Notes under the pieces: generated by a model
Databases searched by the model: none
Seen by the model: only the letters and a program-made list of their open reading frames with translations
Told to the model about the DNA's origin: nothing
Part shown: piece by piece, positions 46,500 through 58,957 of the stretch
How the letters are laid out: every line of letters begins with the position of its first letter
How positions within the stretch are numbered: position 1 is the first letter of the stretch
Program-made: the position numbers and the translations under genes
DNA from: Sclerodactyla briareus
Lineage: Eukaryota; Echinodermata; Holothuroidea; Dendrochirotida; Sclerodactylidae
Reading direction: 5' to 3'
DNA: 64,000 bases
NCBI GenBank assembly: GCA_026419785.1
Contig: JAODTK010003176.1
Location: forward strand, 62,001-126,000

Positions 46500-48510
46500 A
46501 CACATGTTCACTTACCCATGGGACATGTTTGACCTGTGGAAAGGTCAAGGTAAATGCCCATTAAAGGGGCATAGATGCTATAGGTGTAGAAGTTTCAAAA
46601 TGTAATCTCCTACAAAATTTGGTGGGCACGTGCTGATGTTCGGGTCATACAATGGTCTAACAGCCATACCTTCGGGGTGTCAGGAATTTTTGGTCAAAGG
46701 ACCCCTTGGGCGAGGGCCCATTTTATTGATTTTCACACAATGGTACTTGAACTGCACTCTCCTCCAAAAGCTTCAATTGTTTTCTTCAAAGTTACATGTA
46801 ATTGTCTTTGGGTAGAGGTCATTGGGGTTGATGTTCAGGAATTTGGGCCCAGGCTCAGGTTGGGCCCTGGGGTCCATTATATGGAAATACCACAAAATAT
46901 TGAATCTCTACAAAATTTTGGTATGCAAGCTGTTGAAGCTGATGTTCGGTCATAATGATGGTCTATTAGCGGAACTCAGGGGGCCCATTACGTGGAATCC
47001 TTGCAAAACATTATCCTCTCAAAATTATGGTGCACAATGCTGACATTCAGTCATCATGAAGGTCTAACAGTCATTAAGGATAATCTAACAGCCACCTTCA
47101 GATTTTTCGTCAAAGGTCCCACTTGGGCACGGGGCCCATTTTATGAAATTCACCACAATGGTACGTGAAATGCCAAATCTCCTCCCCACAAGCTTCATTG
47201 ATTTTCTTCAAAGTTACAGTATGGGCCTTGGTAGAGTCGCCTTGGGGTGGTCCAGGATTTGGGGGGGCCCAGGCCTTAGTTTGGGGCCCTGGGGCCCAAT
47301 TATATGAAATATCACAAAATCTTGTATCTCCTTAAAATTTTGTTGGCTTTAATGGGAAGTTATGCTGATTTTTCAGTTAAATGATGGTCTTTAGCCCAGA
47401 CCTTCAAGGTGCCCGGGATTTAAGGACCCAAGGCCCAGTGTGGGCTCCGGCCGCATTATGTGGAATTATGCAAAATGTTTTCCTCCTCTCACAAATTTTG
47501 GTGCACAATCTGAGCATTCGTTGATTTCGGCATAATTTTGGTCAACAGCCGAAACCTTCAAATTGTTCAGGGATTTTTGTCTTGGACCCGAGGGCCATTT
47601 TATGAATGCCATGCAATGGTATTGACATTCAGTCACAATTTTCAATTGATTTTTCTTTAGTGGTCCATCAGGGTTGTTTTGCAAACTTCTGGCCACGGGG
47701 CCTGTGGCCCATCATGTGACATCATCAAAATGTTTCTCCAACAAATTTTGATGCACAGTCAGCGCTGATTTTCGGTCATAAAATGACGTCTGGAGGTCAA
47801 TATGACTTGCTTCTTCTCAGCAATGTTACTTTTGAGAGTTAAAACAATTCAATCTGTTCAAAAGAAGCATTACGGACCCCCAAATAGTATTCTTCGATGG
47901 ATAATTGACCAGTTTTGGACCATTGTCCATTGACCTTTGAGGCCTTTGATCCTGTGAAGGTCCAGGTGTAAAGGTCATTAAAGGGGCACTATAGCCTCAT
48001 GTGGTACAACTTCAAAATGTATTTTTCGCTTAAGTACAATTATGTTTTTCAGCTCAAACCAGCTTATGCTGGTTGAGCAGCTATTGTAGTCAGTCATGGC
48101 ATTCCAAAATTCTATCCACTGCGTCATATTGCCTTATTCGGCTTCGGCCTGTGTTTCGCTCGGTTCTCGATTGCATGTTTACGAAACTTGTAGCACAATG
48201 TTCATCGCCACTGTGACACATCTTTGACCTTGAGAAAGTCGAGGTCAGAAGGTCTTTAAAGGGGCACCTGGACCAATTGTGGCAACTTTTGAAATGTATC
48301 TCCTCCTGCAATTTGCATCAGATTTTCTTGAAAAACATAGTATCATAATGTTTCCTTTTGGTGGTGCTACATGCATGTTGTACACAGATTTTTTATTCAA
48401 TCATCGTCTGATGTCATGAAGTTCAAACAGTGAAATATGTAGCTTTTGCCTATTTTGGCCCTCGAAGGCTCATTCTTTCATGGACTTCACTAAAGAGGTA
48501 TATCTTGTCA
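46500..48510 (+). repeat. Degenerate tandem array (GGTCATTAAAGGGGCA family)
   Basis: Repeated phrases: 'gttcggtcataatgatggtcta', 'aatctcctacaaaattttgg', 'tttggtcaaaggacccc', 'gcttcaattg.tttcttcaaagttaca', 'gggccca.tatatgaaat'. The boundary phrase 'ggtcattaaaggggca' is at 46,555, 47,968 and (variant) 48,252. Related arrays lie at 54.9-55.4, 56.2-57.1 and 62.3-62.6 kb. Confidence 0.8.
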
Positions 48511-48639
48511 AATGGGCAGCGGGACTCCTCACCAAATAATGTCCCAGGTCGTAGGTCATTAGTTTAGTTTAGTTTTTAGTTATTAAGGGTCAGGAAGGAC
48601 AGATTCCTCATAAACGACCCCGAAGCCACCACAACATCC

Positions 48640-48990
48640 AGGAAAAAAATACCAAAACTCTAATATTCGCCCATTGATTCGTGAAAACTATCAAGACTGT
48701 CTTGAATGCTTCACACTCTTAGCGGAACACATTTTCAGGAAGATCACTCTCTGCGAGAAGAAATTTACGAATGTCCATTCTGCGGCGCTTGGCTACGAGC
48801 TTGAGACAGTGGCCTCTAGTTGCAGTAACATTGGAAAATTCAATAAGTAGTGGAACGGACAAGCCATTGAGTCCATGACAATTTCGAAAACCTGGATCAA
48901 GTCACCCCAAATTCGCCTCAGCTCCATGGTAGTTAGACCGAGACCTAACTTTCCTCGTATGATAAATTTTTCAGACATTGCATCCACTTG
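48640..48990 (-). pseudogene. CR1/L2-like LINE, 3' end of ORF2 (separated from its body)
   Basis: Minus-strand frames read LGLTTMELRRIWGDLIQVFE then TATRGHCLKLVAKRRRMDIR and DLPENVF, the typical C-terminus of CR1/L2-type ORF2. It continues the LINE body at 50,695-52,650, from which it is cut off by an inserted element. Confidence 0.75.
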
Positions 48991-48994
48991 CTGG

Positions 48995-50690
48995 ATCGAG
49001 TCCCTCTCAATCCGATTCCGAGTCATCATATCCTCAGAGTCCGAGTCCGGTCCATCATATCCGAGTCCCGGTCGAGTCACGGCGTCCGAGCACAGTGTCC
49101 GATCCGAGTCCTCGAGTCTTATGCAAATTTGACCTGTACAACTTTTTACCAAATGTTAGGGCAAACTTAACAAACCACGTATTGTTTGCTATATTCGCAG
49201 CAATGTTTTTGAATGCAGCGGCTACTGATAGCAATATAACTGACATAACGAGAACTTTAAATAGAGTACTGGGCTGGTCCATTACCTCATGAGGTGCCGA
49301 ATATCAGCGGTCTAATGATTTTACTCCGATAGCTGAGATGTACAGGGCACTAATGACTAACTTTGGGTTGGCAAGAGTTGTCTTGTAGGCCTGGACCCCC
49401 TGGAGGTAAGCACATTCCCATAAAAAATATGACATTATTGATTTGAAAATAAAATTGTAAACTATCGATGTGCCATGCATCACTAGCATGCTGAACCAGC
49501 AAGAGAATGAAATTGGCTCCTCTTCTTCCACATTCATCTACTTCTCTTTTATGGGGGGCTTTCCTCATCATTGAACCATTCAACTCCTTCCCTTTCCTGT
49601 GAATCACTCTTTTATTCACATACTTATCTATTCACTACGTCACTGATTTCGTATTATGAATAAAACGAGTTGACGCATATCGATCAAGAGATTCGAAGTG
49701 TTACTACTTCAAATGTTCGCAGGGACCATGGGCGCCAATCCTGGGGGGACGGGGGGACGTATCCCCCCCCCCCCAAATTTTGAGGATGCCCCCATTGACT
49801 TCCATTTTGCACACATGCTTTTTTTGGCGGCGAGGTCATGTCCCCCCCCCCCAGACTTTGGTCATTCCCCCCCCACTTCTGAAGATAGATTGACGCCTAT
49901 GGCTGGGACAAAAGGGCATTGCAACCCCAATGAATTATTAGAGCATAACAACAACCGCCTGCCGGTAACTTCCGCATGATCTATTCACATTGATATACCA
50001 TGTAGTCAAAAGTAGAATACCCACTGTCTTTTCGATAACAGAATATGAGAAGCACATGCTACGAAGTATCCTAACTATACTTGGCCAAGTTGACGGTGAG
50101 AATAGTGCTATAATCCACCGAAACAGTGTTTTCCAGTTGTGTTATGTTTCGGGTTATGTATCATTAGAAAACATGAATATTTTGTAACGTTCGGTTAGAG
50201 GTACCTTGTATCACATTCATTTTGGTTCAGTTTCAAAAAAAAATTATGGATTTATTATCTGCTGATTTATAATGAAACATTTTTTCTAACTAGCAACTTT
50301 TCAGCACAAAGTATAGTTTCCGTTGCATGTAATCTGTTATCTCATAACTGATTAAAGTGACCGTCAACCATGCGAGCGTGGAGGAATGATGTCATTTTTC
50401 CTGCAGTGATTTAGACATCGGGCAGGTCGGAAGTTAATGTGTAACCAGATCGGGCTACTTTTGAAGAGCATCGTGCGTATTATTTCGATTGTCTTGTACG
50501 TCGTAAAATCAAGTTCTGTATTGGTAAAAATAGAGGACTCGGACCAGGCCTCAGACGGAGTCCTCGAGTCCTTTGGGTCGAGTCAAGGTCCGAGTCTATT
50601 GAACTTTCGAGTCACCGAGTCCCTGAAAAAGGACTCAGACCGTCTCGAGACCGAGACCCGGACCTTGAGTCCTTCATCACTGAGTGATCA
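48995..50690. mobile_element. 1.7-kb element inserted in the LINE, with GAGTCC-rich ends
   Basis: It lies exactly between two parts of one LINE ORF2. Both ends carry dense GAGTCC/GGACTC repeats (49,005-49,115 and 50,534-50,680). The interior shows no transposase that I recognise, so it is probably non-autonomous. A MITE lies inside it. Confidence 0.6.
49726..49902. mobile_element. MITE with CCATGGGCGCCAATC inverted ends
   Basis: The left end CCATGGGCGCCAATC and right end GATTGACGCCTATGG are inverted copies with two mismatches. The interior has long C-runs. About 177 bases, nested in the 1.7-kb element. Confidence 0.7.
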
Positions 50691-50694
50691 TTCT

Positions 50695-52650
50695 AGTTGG
50701 CACCCATACGCTGAACGTTTTCAATTACATGCTTGTCTTTTGCAAAGTAGGGATCCCACACTTGTACAGGATATTCCAGGTGCGGTCTTATCAGTTGCTT
50801 AAACAGCCTGACAGCAATATCATTATCAAGGAACTGAATGAGTCACCTCAAGCCAAGAATCCATTACCTCTTCTAGCAGCTTCGGCACACTGCTGGAAGT
50901 TTCAATGAAGAATCAAACAACCCCAAGATTTTTTTTTCTGAATCACCTTCCTAATATTTTTGGCCATTCAACTTGAAAGGAAGCGTTTGCGATTGTGAAA
51001 CCCCACATGCATAACTTGCACTTGTCGAATATTGAAAACCCTTTTGTCAGTCGGAAGACTTTGGAAATTATAAATCCAGATCCCTTTGAACAATGGCAGC
51101 AGCATACTCATTCGAACCGACCTCCCTATCCAAACTTGGTATCGTCTGTGAACTTCTTAACCCCGGAATGACGAACTTCAGATCGTCAAATATATGCCAG
51201 AAAGAGTACCGGCCCAAGAAACTGATCCCTTGGGAATCACCACTAGTGACCTTTTGGCCAGAAGATGACTGGCGCCCATTAATGACACTCGTTGTTCCCA
51301 ATTTATGAAGCCATCACGGACAAATCCACTTAAGACATTCCCCTCAATGCCAAGCTCTCCAACTTGATCAAGAGACCTCATGAGAACCTTGTCAGAAGCT
51401 TCTGAAATCGAGGAAAACTTATCAACACATTGCTGTTGTCAACAACAGTAACTATCTTCCATAAATCCAAGAGATTCGTCAAACATGAACGCTTTTTCCT
51501 GAAACCCTGCTGAGAGTCCCTAAGCAGACTAGCTCATGAAATGATCAACCATATGATCCCGAATGATTGATTCCATTACCTTGCAGACACAACTAGTAAG
51601 ACTGATGCCTGTAATTACAAGGAAGAGACAATTTACCTTTCTTAAACAGGGGAAACATTGCCTCTCCTCCATCATCCGACAATACCTCTTGCAGATCTTA
51701 TTGAAAATAATAGCTATTGAAACAGACAACTCTTCGGCAAAGGAATTTAGTAAGAAAGTATAAACGTTGTCAGGACCAGGAGCTTTATTCACTTGTGAGC
51801 TTGCAGGTTTCTCCTTTACTAAACCAGGCGAACACACCTTATTACCTATACTATCCGGAGAAACCCCGACAACTAGGTCACCAAAATTATCCAAGTTCTC
51901 ATGATAAAAAGACGAGAATATTATTAGGAACTTGGCCGAGCTTCCGGCTATCTCTGATTGTACTACCCTAGTCGGAATCATCAAAGGACCACTGCTGTCC
52001 TTGACTCTCTGCTTCCCTCTCACATAGAGAAAAATGCACGAGGAATTCTCCTTGATATTAGAGGGCAATCTGCCTCTCAAAATCAAGTTTAGCACCAGAA
52101 ACTAAACGCTGGCAAGCTTTTGCTGACTTTGAAATGCTCTAGATCAGTCACACCAAAGAACGATAAAGTCGGCATAAATGTCGCTTACGTAAAATGGCCA
52201 GAAAAACTTCCATTTTCATCAGAAGGCCGCTTGTTCTTACTGCAACTTTTCCTCCTCCAAGAACGTAACTGTTCATCACCTTCTTACCGTTTCAATGAAA
52301 CCATTCCAAGAGTCAATAGCATTCGTACTTTCTAACAATTTATGATGCCAATCTACTTTGCTCAAAAACCTGGAAATGCAATCCACATCGGCCTTCGCCA
52401 AACAAGGAACAAGCTATAAACTCTGGGGGATATTGACAGAACAAGAAACACATTGAAAGCGAAATATGTGATCACTTGCAAACGCGAGCTTACCCCAAGC
52501 TCTCTACTTATCAAACAGAATCTGGATCCTGCTCACAAACTAAATCCAAAATATTATTATCATTAATAAATGTACAGGCTGATGAAGGAAACCATCCTGC
52601 TAACTTGAAAAGCCGATCCTGACTGCCACTATACTATTAGCACCACGAAA
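50695..52650 (-). pseudogene. CR1/L2-like LINE ORF2: endonuclease end and reverse transcriptase, degenerate
   Basis: Minus-strand text in order: NNILDLVCEQDPDSV and ASDHI (end of the AP endonuclease, about 52,470-52,570), CISRFLSKVDWHHKLLE, then a 188-codon frame (52,095-51,529) with NKAPGPDNV, LAEELSVSIAIIFNK, GISLTSCVCKVMESIIRDHM, then SQQGFRKKRSC, a DDTKF catalytic box near 51,155, and LIRPHLEY...VWDPYFAKD ending IENVQR at about 50,700. These are the CR1/L2 RT blocks in correct order. Frameshifts are frequent. It continues at 48,990 beyond the insertion. Confidence 0.85.
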
Positions 52651-52659
52651 TGATGGATT

Positions 52660-53085
52660 ACGGGACGTAGCATATCATGCCAAAGTTACAGCTAAGCTCT
52701 TTTGAGAACTTTAGGGTATTTTTTATATGCTGATTTGACATTTCTCCCATAATTCTTTTTGTGAAGAAAGAAGTCTGCCAGCGAACTTCCTCTATCTACC
52801 TGAAAGATTTCTGTGAATACGTGAGCCTCAATGGCCCGAAGCCTTATTTATGTGCTGGCCACTTTATTTTGTAGTTTTCTGTGTAACATCACATGCAATG
52901 TATAGGTGCTGGAAATTCTGTACTCTTTTTGAAAACAGGAGTGCAACACGGATAATTGGCGCTGCCATGTCGAAGTGTGACGATAAATAGTTGCACTGGT
53001 TCCAGCTCTGTTGACCACGAACTTCGCATTCATGATGAATTGATTAAGTTACTGGTGTAAAGCTTCTTGAACCATGGAGATGATG
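52660..53085. other. Non-coding stretch
   Basis: No supported feature; may include the 5' part of the LINE. Confidence 0.3.
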
Positions 53086-53090
53086 TGAAC

Positions 53091-54744
53091 GTGCGTTCAC
53101 AAATATGATTACGCAACAGGCGTCATCAGATAACGCAGGTGGATCAACTTCGTCACAAAAGTCATGTTAACATACGCGTCATCAGATTCCTCCCGTTGAT
53201 CAAATCACGGTCCGCGACTCATCAAGATCCACCTCGCGTTATCAACCCGTCATCAAATTGCCATGTGAATGCAACGCGTGATCAAGATACTCGTTTACAA
53301 GGCTAACGTGACCTCGTACGTCCGTGTTTTTACATATCCAACATCGCAACGCAGTGGCGGTAATTCGCGGTACTATACACATAATTGGTGTTAGTTGTCA
53401 GGTACGTACATAGCATGGGGCGAGCTCGATCCGATTAGCTTCAGCAGTTTTCTTTCATGATTTACAGAAATTTAAGTTCTTTCACATACTATTCCACTGT
53501 TCGAATAATTCTCCGTCGTATTCGGTAACGTTTGTTTAATAGTTTCTGCCCTCATTATTATTTTTGGGCTTCTCATTGGTCGCCGATTGTGGCGCTGTCT
53601 CTTTCCTTGATACACATTTGTGTTGTTTTTGTTTGTTTTATAGTGCTGCGATCAACTCATTGAGTATCGTCTTCCCTTTCTGTTCATTTGTGTGTATAGC
53701 CCGCGTGGTATCTGGATTTTTATCTAGTAATCTCTGAGATTTTTTGTGCTCTTTTGTAGCCATTATGGGGGTTTTTAGGAAACAGTTGGGAAGTTCTGGG
53801 TGACTGTTTGTTAAGTAAAAATGCTTTAGTTGAGGCCTTTTCGGGTTCCCTGGTTTTTAATATGGGGTGTGTAATGCCAGTGTGGGCAACAATGGTGGTT
53901 CTTACTTCCGTGCTGTTTGTGCAGGCTTCCATTTTGTTCGCATCCTCAATAGCTTACTGCCATTGGACACGGTGGTCCGGGGCACCACCTCTCCTCTTGT
54001 GTAGTTACGGAGCAGAAAGTTTTCTCTGAAAAATGTTCTTTTCTCTACTGCAGTCTATCCCGTTGTGGCATAGGCGTGTATACCCTAGGACTTCCCCTTT
54101 AATAAAGACCCATTGAAGGTGCTTGGGATGAGCACTAGTTTCGATCTCGCATTGGTAGTTTTCCGTATCTTGGTTTTAGACCTTTTTATCTAGAAGGCCG
54201 TATTACTGATATTGCCGCCTCCCTGGAAATCGTTGATCAAGGAATGTAACTTCAGTATCAGAAATTGTGGCCGTGAACATGAGGGTGGGTTGTAATATGC
54301 TTTGATACGTTCCACCATTGATTGGTTCATATTTACTTCCACTGTACAACTGGGTTATTTCATCTCTTGTACCTGAGGCAATTGCAGGATTTCGGGTTCT
54401 GATTGTAATGATAGGAAATTCATCCACGCAATTATACACGGCAAAGAAAGTTAAAACACTGGGATCCATTGAATAAGAAAGAACGATCTCTCCCGCGACA
54501 TGCAATGCAACTGCTAACCACATTCGCTGGATGTCTACCAGCAGTCAAACACACATTGGAAGCACAGACCGTAATACGTCAAGTATATATAAATCACAAC
54601 CTCGGTCCTTCGAACGTGATGACGGGCGCGTCATCACGATCACACACTCGTAATCACAGGTGGACAGAATCCGTTGTAACCACAGATGACCTCGTTAAGT
54701 GGATAGTGGTTTGATGACGCGCGCGGTAATCATTGTGAACGCAG
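53091..54744. mobile_element. 1.65-kb DNA transposon relic with TGCGTTCACA inverted ends
   Basis: The left end GTGCGTTCACAAATATGATT and the right end (reverse complement CTGCGTTCACAATGATTACC) match. Inside both ends lie many copies of GTCATCA/TGATCA-like subterminal motifs and CpG-rich DNA. The interior has short frames, the longest 106 codons (minus), none recognisable as a transposase, so it is non-autonomous or decayed. Confidence 0.65.
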
Positions 54745-54899
54745 GTTGTGTGTTTGTACCCATTCAAACTGTAGGCTTTCTTGATTGACTTGTGGGAGTC
54801 AGGAGAATCTCTCCTTATGGTTGTTTGGCATATTTTTGATACAAAGTTATTAGGGTTTTAAAAAACATTTACAAACATTTTTTTTTTTTGGTGAAAGAA

Positions 54900-55390
54900 A
54901 GTATTATGGGCCTCCACAACAGGCTTCTTTTGTGGATGTTAATCAAACTTGGACACAGTGTTTATTGACCCCTGGACATGTTGACCCTGTAAGAATTAGG
55001 TAGAAGGTCATTACAGAAGCACAATAGACTATTGTGTGAAAAAATCGCAAATATATCTTCTTCCCATAAAATGCTCTGTTTTTGAAACTATGTCATAATG
55101 TCCTTGGGGTATGATTCTTTCAGCTTGTTCACAGATTCTGTTGTGGCCAAACCCACTAACGATATAAATGCCAAACATATAGAGTTAAACAATAACATTT
55201 GGTGAGAAGAGTATTATGGACCCAAACATTCATTTTTGATGGTTGTCAACCTAACTTTGGACACAATGGTCATTGACCCCTGGACAAATACCCTTGCCCT
55301 TGTGTAGGTCAAGGTCAAGAGGTCATTGAAGGGAGTTGATGGCCATTGTGTGAATTGTCTTTTTCAACACCCCCAGTTGATCATTCTTTG
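54900..55390 (+). repeat. Tandem array copy, ~300-base units
   Basis: 'agtattatgg.ccc', 'ttgga.acaatg.tcattgacccctggaca' and 'aaggtcat' recur at about 54,900 and 55,210. Same family as 46.5-48.5 kb. Confidence 0.65.
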
Positions 55391-55629
55391 AGGGATTTAA
55401 TTTATAATGAATATTGACTTGCCAGGACATACTTAACCATACTGATACTAAGCATGGTTGCCCAAAACTTGGGTCGCGACCTTAACTGATCATGCAGCAA
55501 TTTGTGTGGGTCGCAGGCTTGCTAATCAAAATATGAGAAATCTTGAGGGTAACCAAATCTCCAATTTTCAATGTCGCAGTCAAAATCCTACGAAATTCAC
55601 ACTGAAAACTCATGTTTTAGTGTTTTAAT

Positions 55630-55720
55630 AATAACTAATAATAATATCTCGTTCTTATATACGCTTTTCCACTTGAGACATGCTCAAATCGCTCCACAGA
55701 TATTACCCCTGATCATTTAA
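55630..55720 (-). repeat. SINE 3' tail copy with (AAT)n
   Basis: AAT triplets followed by 'ttatatacgcttttccact' and 'tcaaatcgct', matching the tail of the SINE at 60.7-61.0 kb. Confidence 0.55.
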
Positions 55721-55724
55721 GTGA

Positions 55725-56225
55725 CTTGTCACACACCCTGTACTGTAATGAAGCACATGCACCTCTCGCTTGTTTTCTCTCCTCTCCCGCTTCCATTCTA
55801 GTACGTCGCTTCATCGTGTCCCCCGGGGGACTTTCCCAATCGGGCTGCACATCGGCGCTCGCTACTCGTACAATCACCTCACAAGGTTACCCACATAAAC
55901 ACGTGGGTGGCGTTGGACATTCAGGAGACATGCTTGTCCAACAGCACTGCGGAAACTCCTCGGGCTTCCAATGGGCTCCGAACTCGCATCAATTGTTTTG
56001 GCAGTCTGGAGCCTCATTACCATGAGCTAATCCCCCTCCGGCCTTACGGCCGTTCTAGCGTTTTTTGCTCAATTGTCGCTGGCCTCCCTGCTTCTGTACA
56101 ATCACTAGATTGTTTTCCACATACAATAACAGTACTGTACTACAGTTAAGTGAATACCTGCACAGCTAAATACTTTTGGAGAAACAAACTTGGGGTCGCA
56201 CTCGGATGGCGCTACTTGCAAGGGG
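55725..56225. other. CpG-richer non-coding stretch
   Basis: Follows the SINE tail. A 99-codon frame (55,726-56,025) is open but unsupported. Confidence 0.25.
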
Positions 56226-56229
56226 TACC

Positions 56230-57080
56230 CGCCTGAAAAGTTGTACTAAATGCCAAGTCGTTAAAGGGGCACCATCAGCACGGGTGAAATTTGGGCGTTT
56301 TGGCCCCCGATTGGACATTCGTTGATTGATGTCGGCCGAACTAGGTATAATGCTCATGGACTGTTTGAGGGCTCCTTGACTTTTAGACCTCAGGGTCGAA
56401 GTCACATATGGGCACAATAGGCCCTTGTTTCAAAATTGCCCTTTTTCATGGCAATTGGTCATTTTTTTACTCAAACCATCTATGCTGGTTTTTTTTTTTG
56501 CTCCACAATTTTTCTAACTTCGCCGAATTTGGGAAACAAAAACTTGGTGGATGTGGACTGTCGTTAGTCCTAAACAACCTGAGTTCATTTCAAGGTCACA
56601 GGAGGTCAAATTTGCATTTTGTAAAGTCTCACACAATGGTTAATACTCGAAATGATTCTCCTCCCACAAGCTTCAATTGTTCTTCTTCAAAGTTACATGT
56701 ATGGTCCTCTCGGGTGAGAGGGCAAATGGGGTGTTCGGCTTGGGGCCATGTTTGGGGGTGTTTTCAGGAATTTTTGGCCAAGGTCGCACCTGGGCCCAAT
56801 TTAGTGAATTCACACAAAGGTACTAGCTTGGAATTCACAAAGTGTACATGTTATGGTCTCTGGGTAGAGTGCCATTGGGGGTGTTTGGGAGTTAGAGGCC
56901 CCTTATTGGGATACCACACAAAATCTGTAATCTCCTACGAATTCTGTTTGCACACTGCGGGGTTCGGTCATAATTATGGTCTAATAGCCGTCCTCCAGGG
57001 TGCCTACAGATTTAAGACCCATTGCCCAGTGTGGGCCCTTTGGGCCCATCATGTGGATGTTCAATGACGGCTAAGACATC
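56230..57080 (+). repeat. Tandem array copy (GGTCATTAAAGGGGCA family)
   Basis: Contains 'cgttaaaggggcacca', 'gcttcaattgttcttcttcaaagttaca', 'ggaatttttggccaagg' and 'gttcggtcataattatggtcta', as at 46.5-48.5 kb. The 219-codon frame across it is a by-product of the repeat. Confidence 0.75.
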
Positions 57081-57089
57081 TTTGCTATT

Positions 57090-58540
57090 TTCAAGTCAAA
57101 TGTCAAAATCTCACAGGGTACATAGGCCATTATTTGAAACTGGCCCCTAACTGACCTCATGAACTTGAACTTATCACATATGTACATTCGTCTTGGTAGC
57201 ATTTGTGCAGTTTGAGGCTACAGCACCAATTGGTGCTCTAGGTTCCTTGCTCCTTATAGCATTTTGTGCTTCGTGAGCCTAAGGCTCCCCAAGTACTAAT
57301 TCGCATGTGGAGTTTGACATAGGGCAGAAGTGGATGAAAGAGCTGGTATGCCTTGGCCTTGTTAGGGATTTTCCTGCATTGATCAAGGTTATGCTAAGGA
57401 TTTACTGAGAGATGTTATTAGATATTAACCGAAGCACATAAAGCTGTATTGCAGCATGCCAAATTAGCCAGAAATCATGTGTAGAAGAAGTGTAGATATT
57501 TGTATCTTTTGAGTTATTGTGGCCTATCTGTTATGCCATCTATCTATCTATCCTGTCTGTCACTATATGTTCCTTTTTTGTTCTACATATGCATTCCCTC
57601 CATGAACCAATGGTCACTTGTCAAATGTTTGACCTTGTCTTTGAGGCTATGCTCCTCATTGCAAGGACCTGAGGCCCATTGTGTGAAAATGCATAATCCA
57701 TGTCAAAGATCATCATAATTCCTTATAATCTGAGTGAAACCATAAGTTCCTTGGGTAGTGCTCCCTCCCATAGCATTACATAACTGAAATGTAAGGATGT
57801 ATGACCTGTAAGAAATATTTATGGAACTTGAAGGAACTGATAAACAACACATGACTTCAGACTTCAACTTCATTTTGTATTCAGGATCAGTCAGGATGTT
57901 TAAGAAAATGTAAGGCATGTAGATTTTGTGAGGATCTAAACGAAATACAACTTAAAAGTAAGGCTATAGCCCTTGATTTTAAACATGTAATCTGACTCTC
58001 TAACCAAAACAACAAAAACAGGTGAAACCAAAATTTTATAGTCTCTACAAGCTTTAATTTGAGGGATATTACCGAACTTGAACACAATTTTTGACCTGTA
58101 TATTGATTTACTTGAAGGTCAAATTTCATAAGTTTAAAGGGTCGGTTGAGCTTTTGTGTGTTCTTTGGAGCAAGTGCCTCCTATAGCTTCTCACAGATTT
58201 GTGTTACAACGTCTTCATAGAGAATAAAAAGTGCTCAGGAAGTATTATAGGCCCCTGGCAGGCTTGGAATTCCATGAAGGTGACCAATCTGGGACATAAT
58301 GTTCTTGACAGGTAGGGGGCCCATCTGTGACCATACACAAAGATTGTTTAAGGGGTGTAAATGGGCATAAATATGGGGATGTGACACCCACTGGTGAAAG
58401 TCACACATGAAACAAAAAACACACACACAAGAAACCCCAAAATGTGAACAACATATAAAATGGAAAGGCACTATGTTCTGAATCAAATAGCAATGAGTAG
58501 TCCAGTTGGTCGCTCTATCATCATTGTCCCACATTCTCCA
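57090..58540. other. Non-coding stretch
   Basis: AT-rich with occasional AGGTCA-containing repeat fragments (e.g. 58,110-58,140). No supported gene. Confidence 0.3.
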
Positions 58541-58541
58541 G

Positions 58542-58692
58542 CAGTTTCGATCAACCAACCATATCTAAATGTGCTCGTTGTCATTCTATTGCTTCCAAGA
58601 AAACATTTCCTGAATTGCATCGACTGTTGAAAGCAGATTCAAGTCTTGGTGGCTCTGTCTTCCCGAAACTACACTGGAGGGGCTCCTCCTAA
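58542..58692 (+). CDS. Candidate exon with a CxxCH motif
   Basis: The acceptor GTCCCACATTCTCCAG is good. The frame reads SFDQPTISKCARCHSIASKK, then TFPELHRLLKADSSLGGS and KLHWRGSS, meeting TAA right before a GTAAGA donor. CARCH could be part of a zinc-binding module; a cytochrome c haem site is also of the form CxxCH, but the rest does not fit cytochrome c. The stop at the donor suggests an indel or a pseudo-exon. Function unknown. Confidence 0.38.
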
Positions 58693-58775
58693 GTAAGATA
58701 ATGTATCAACAGTACTGGTAGTACAACTTATAAGCCCTTTATTACTGCTCTAATTGCTGCCTCCCTTAATTACAG

Positions 58776-58891
58776 CTGTGAAGACTGTGTGTTCAAAACT
58801 AAAAACTAGGGGTTTCAAGAGAGGTGAAGATGTTGATGGTCATGACAACCTGCCCCCCCTCGAAAAAAAAAGAAAAGGGCCTCTGTCCTGA
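58776..58891 (+). CDS. Candidate terminal exon with basic tail
   Basis: After a good acceptor (TGCCTCCCTTAATTACAG) a frame enters in phase 2 and reads VKTVCSKLKTRGFKRGEDVD, then GHDNLPPLEKKRKGPLS and TGA. The KKRK cluster resembles a nuclear localisation signal. It probably belongs with the exon at 58,542. Family unknown. Confidence 0.42.
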
Positions 58892-58957
58892 GCAACGATC
58901 CACTACCTGAAACCCCCTCTCTCCCTGAAGCACATCTGATAGACAGTACTAATACTA

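Noticed and set aside
56408..57067. 219-codon plus-strand frame
   Set aside because: It runs across a tandem array whose units recur at 46.5-48.5 kb and has no protein-like conservation.
58542..58692. Cytochrome c (KCARCH resembles KCAQCH)
   Set aside because: Residues after the motif do not match cytochrome c beyond a few positions, and the expected downstream blocks are absent.
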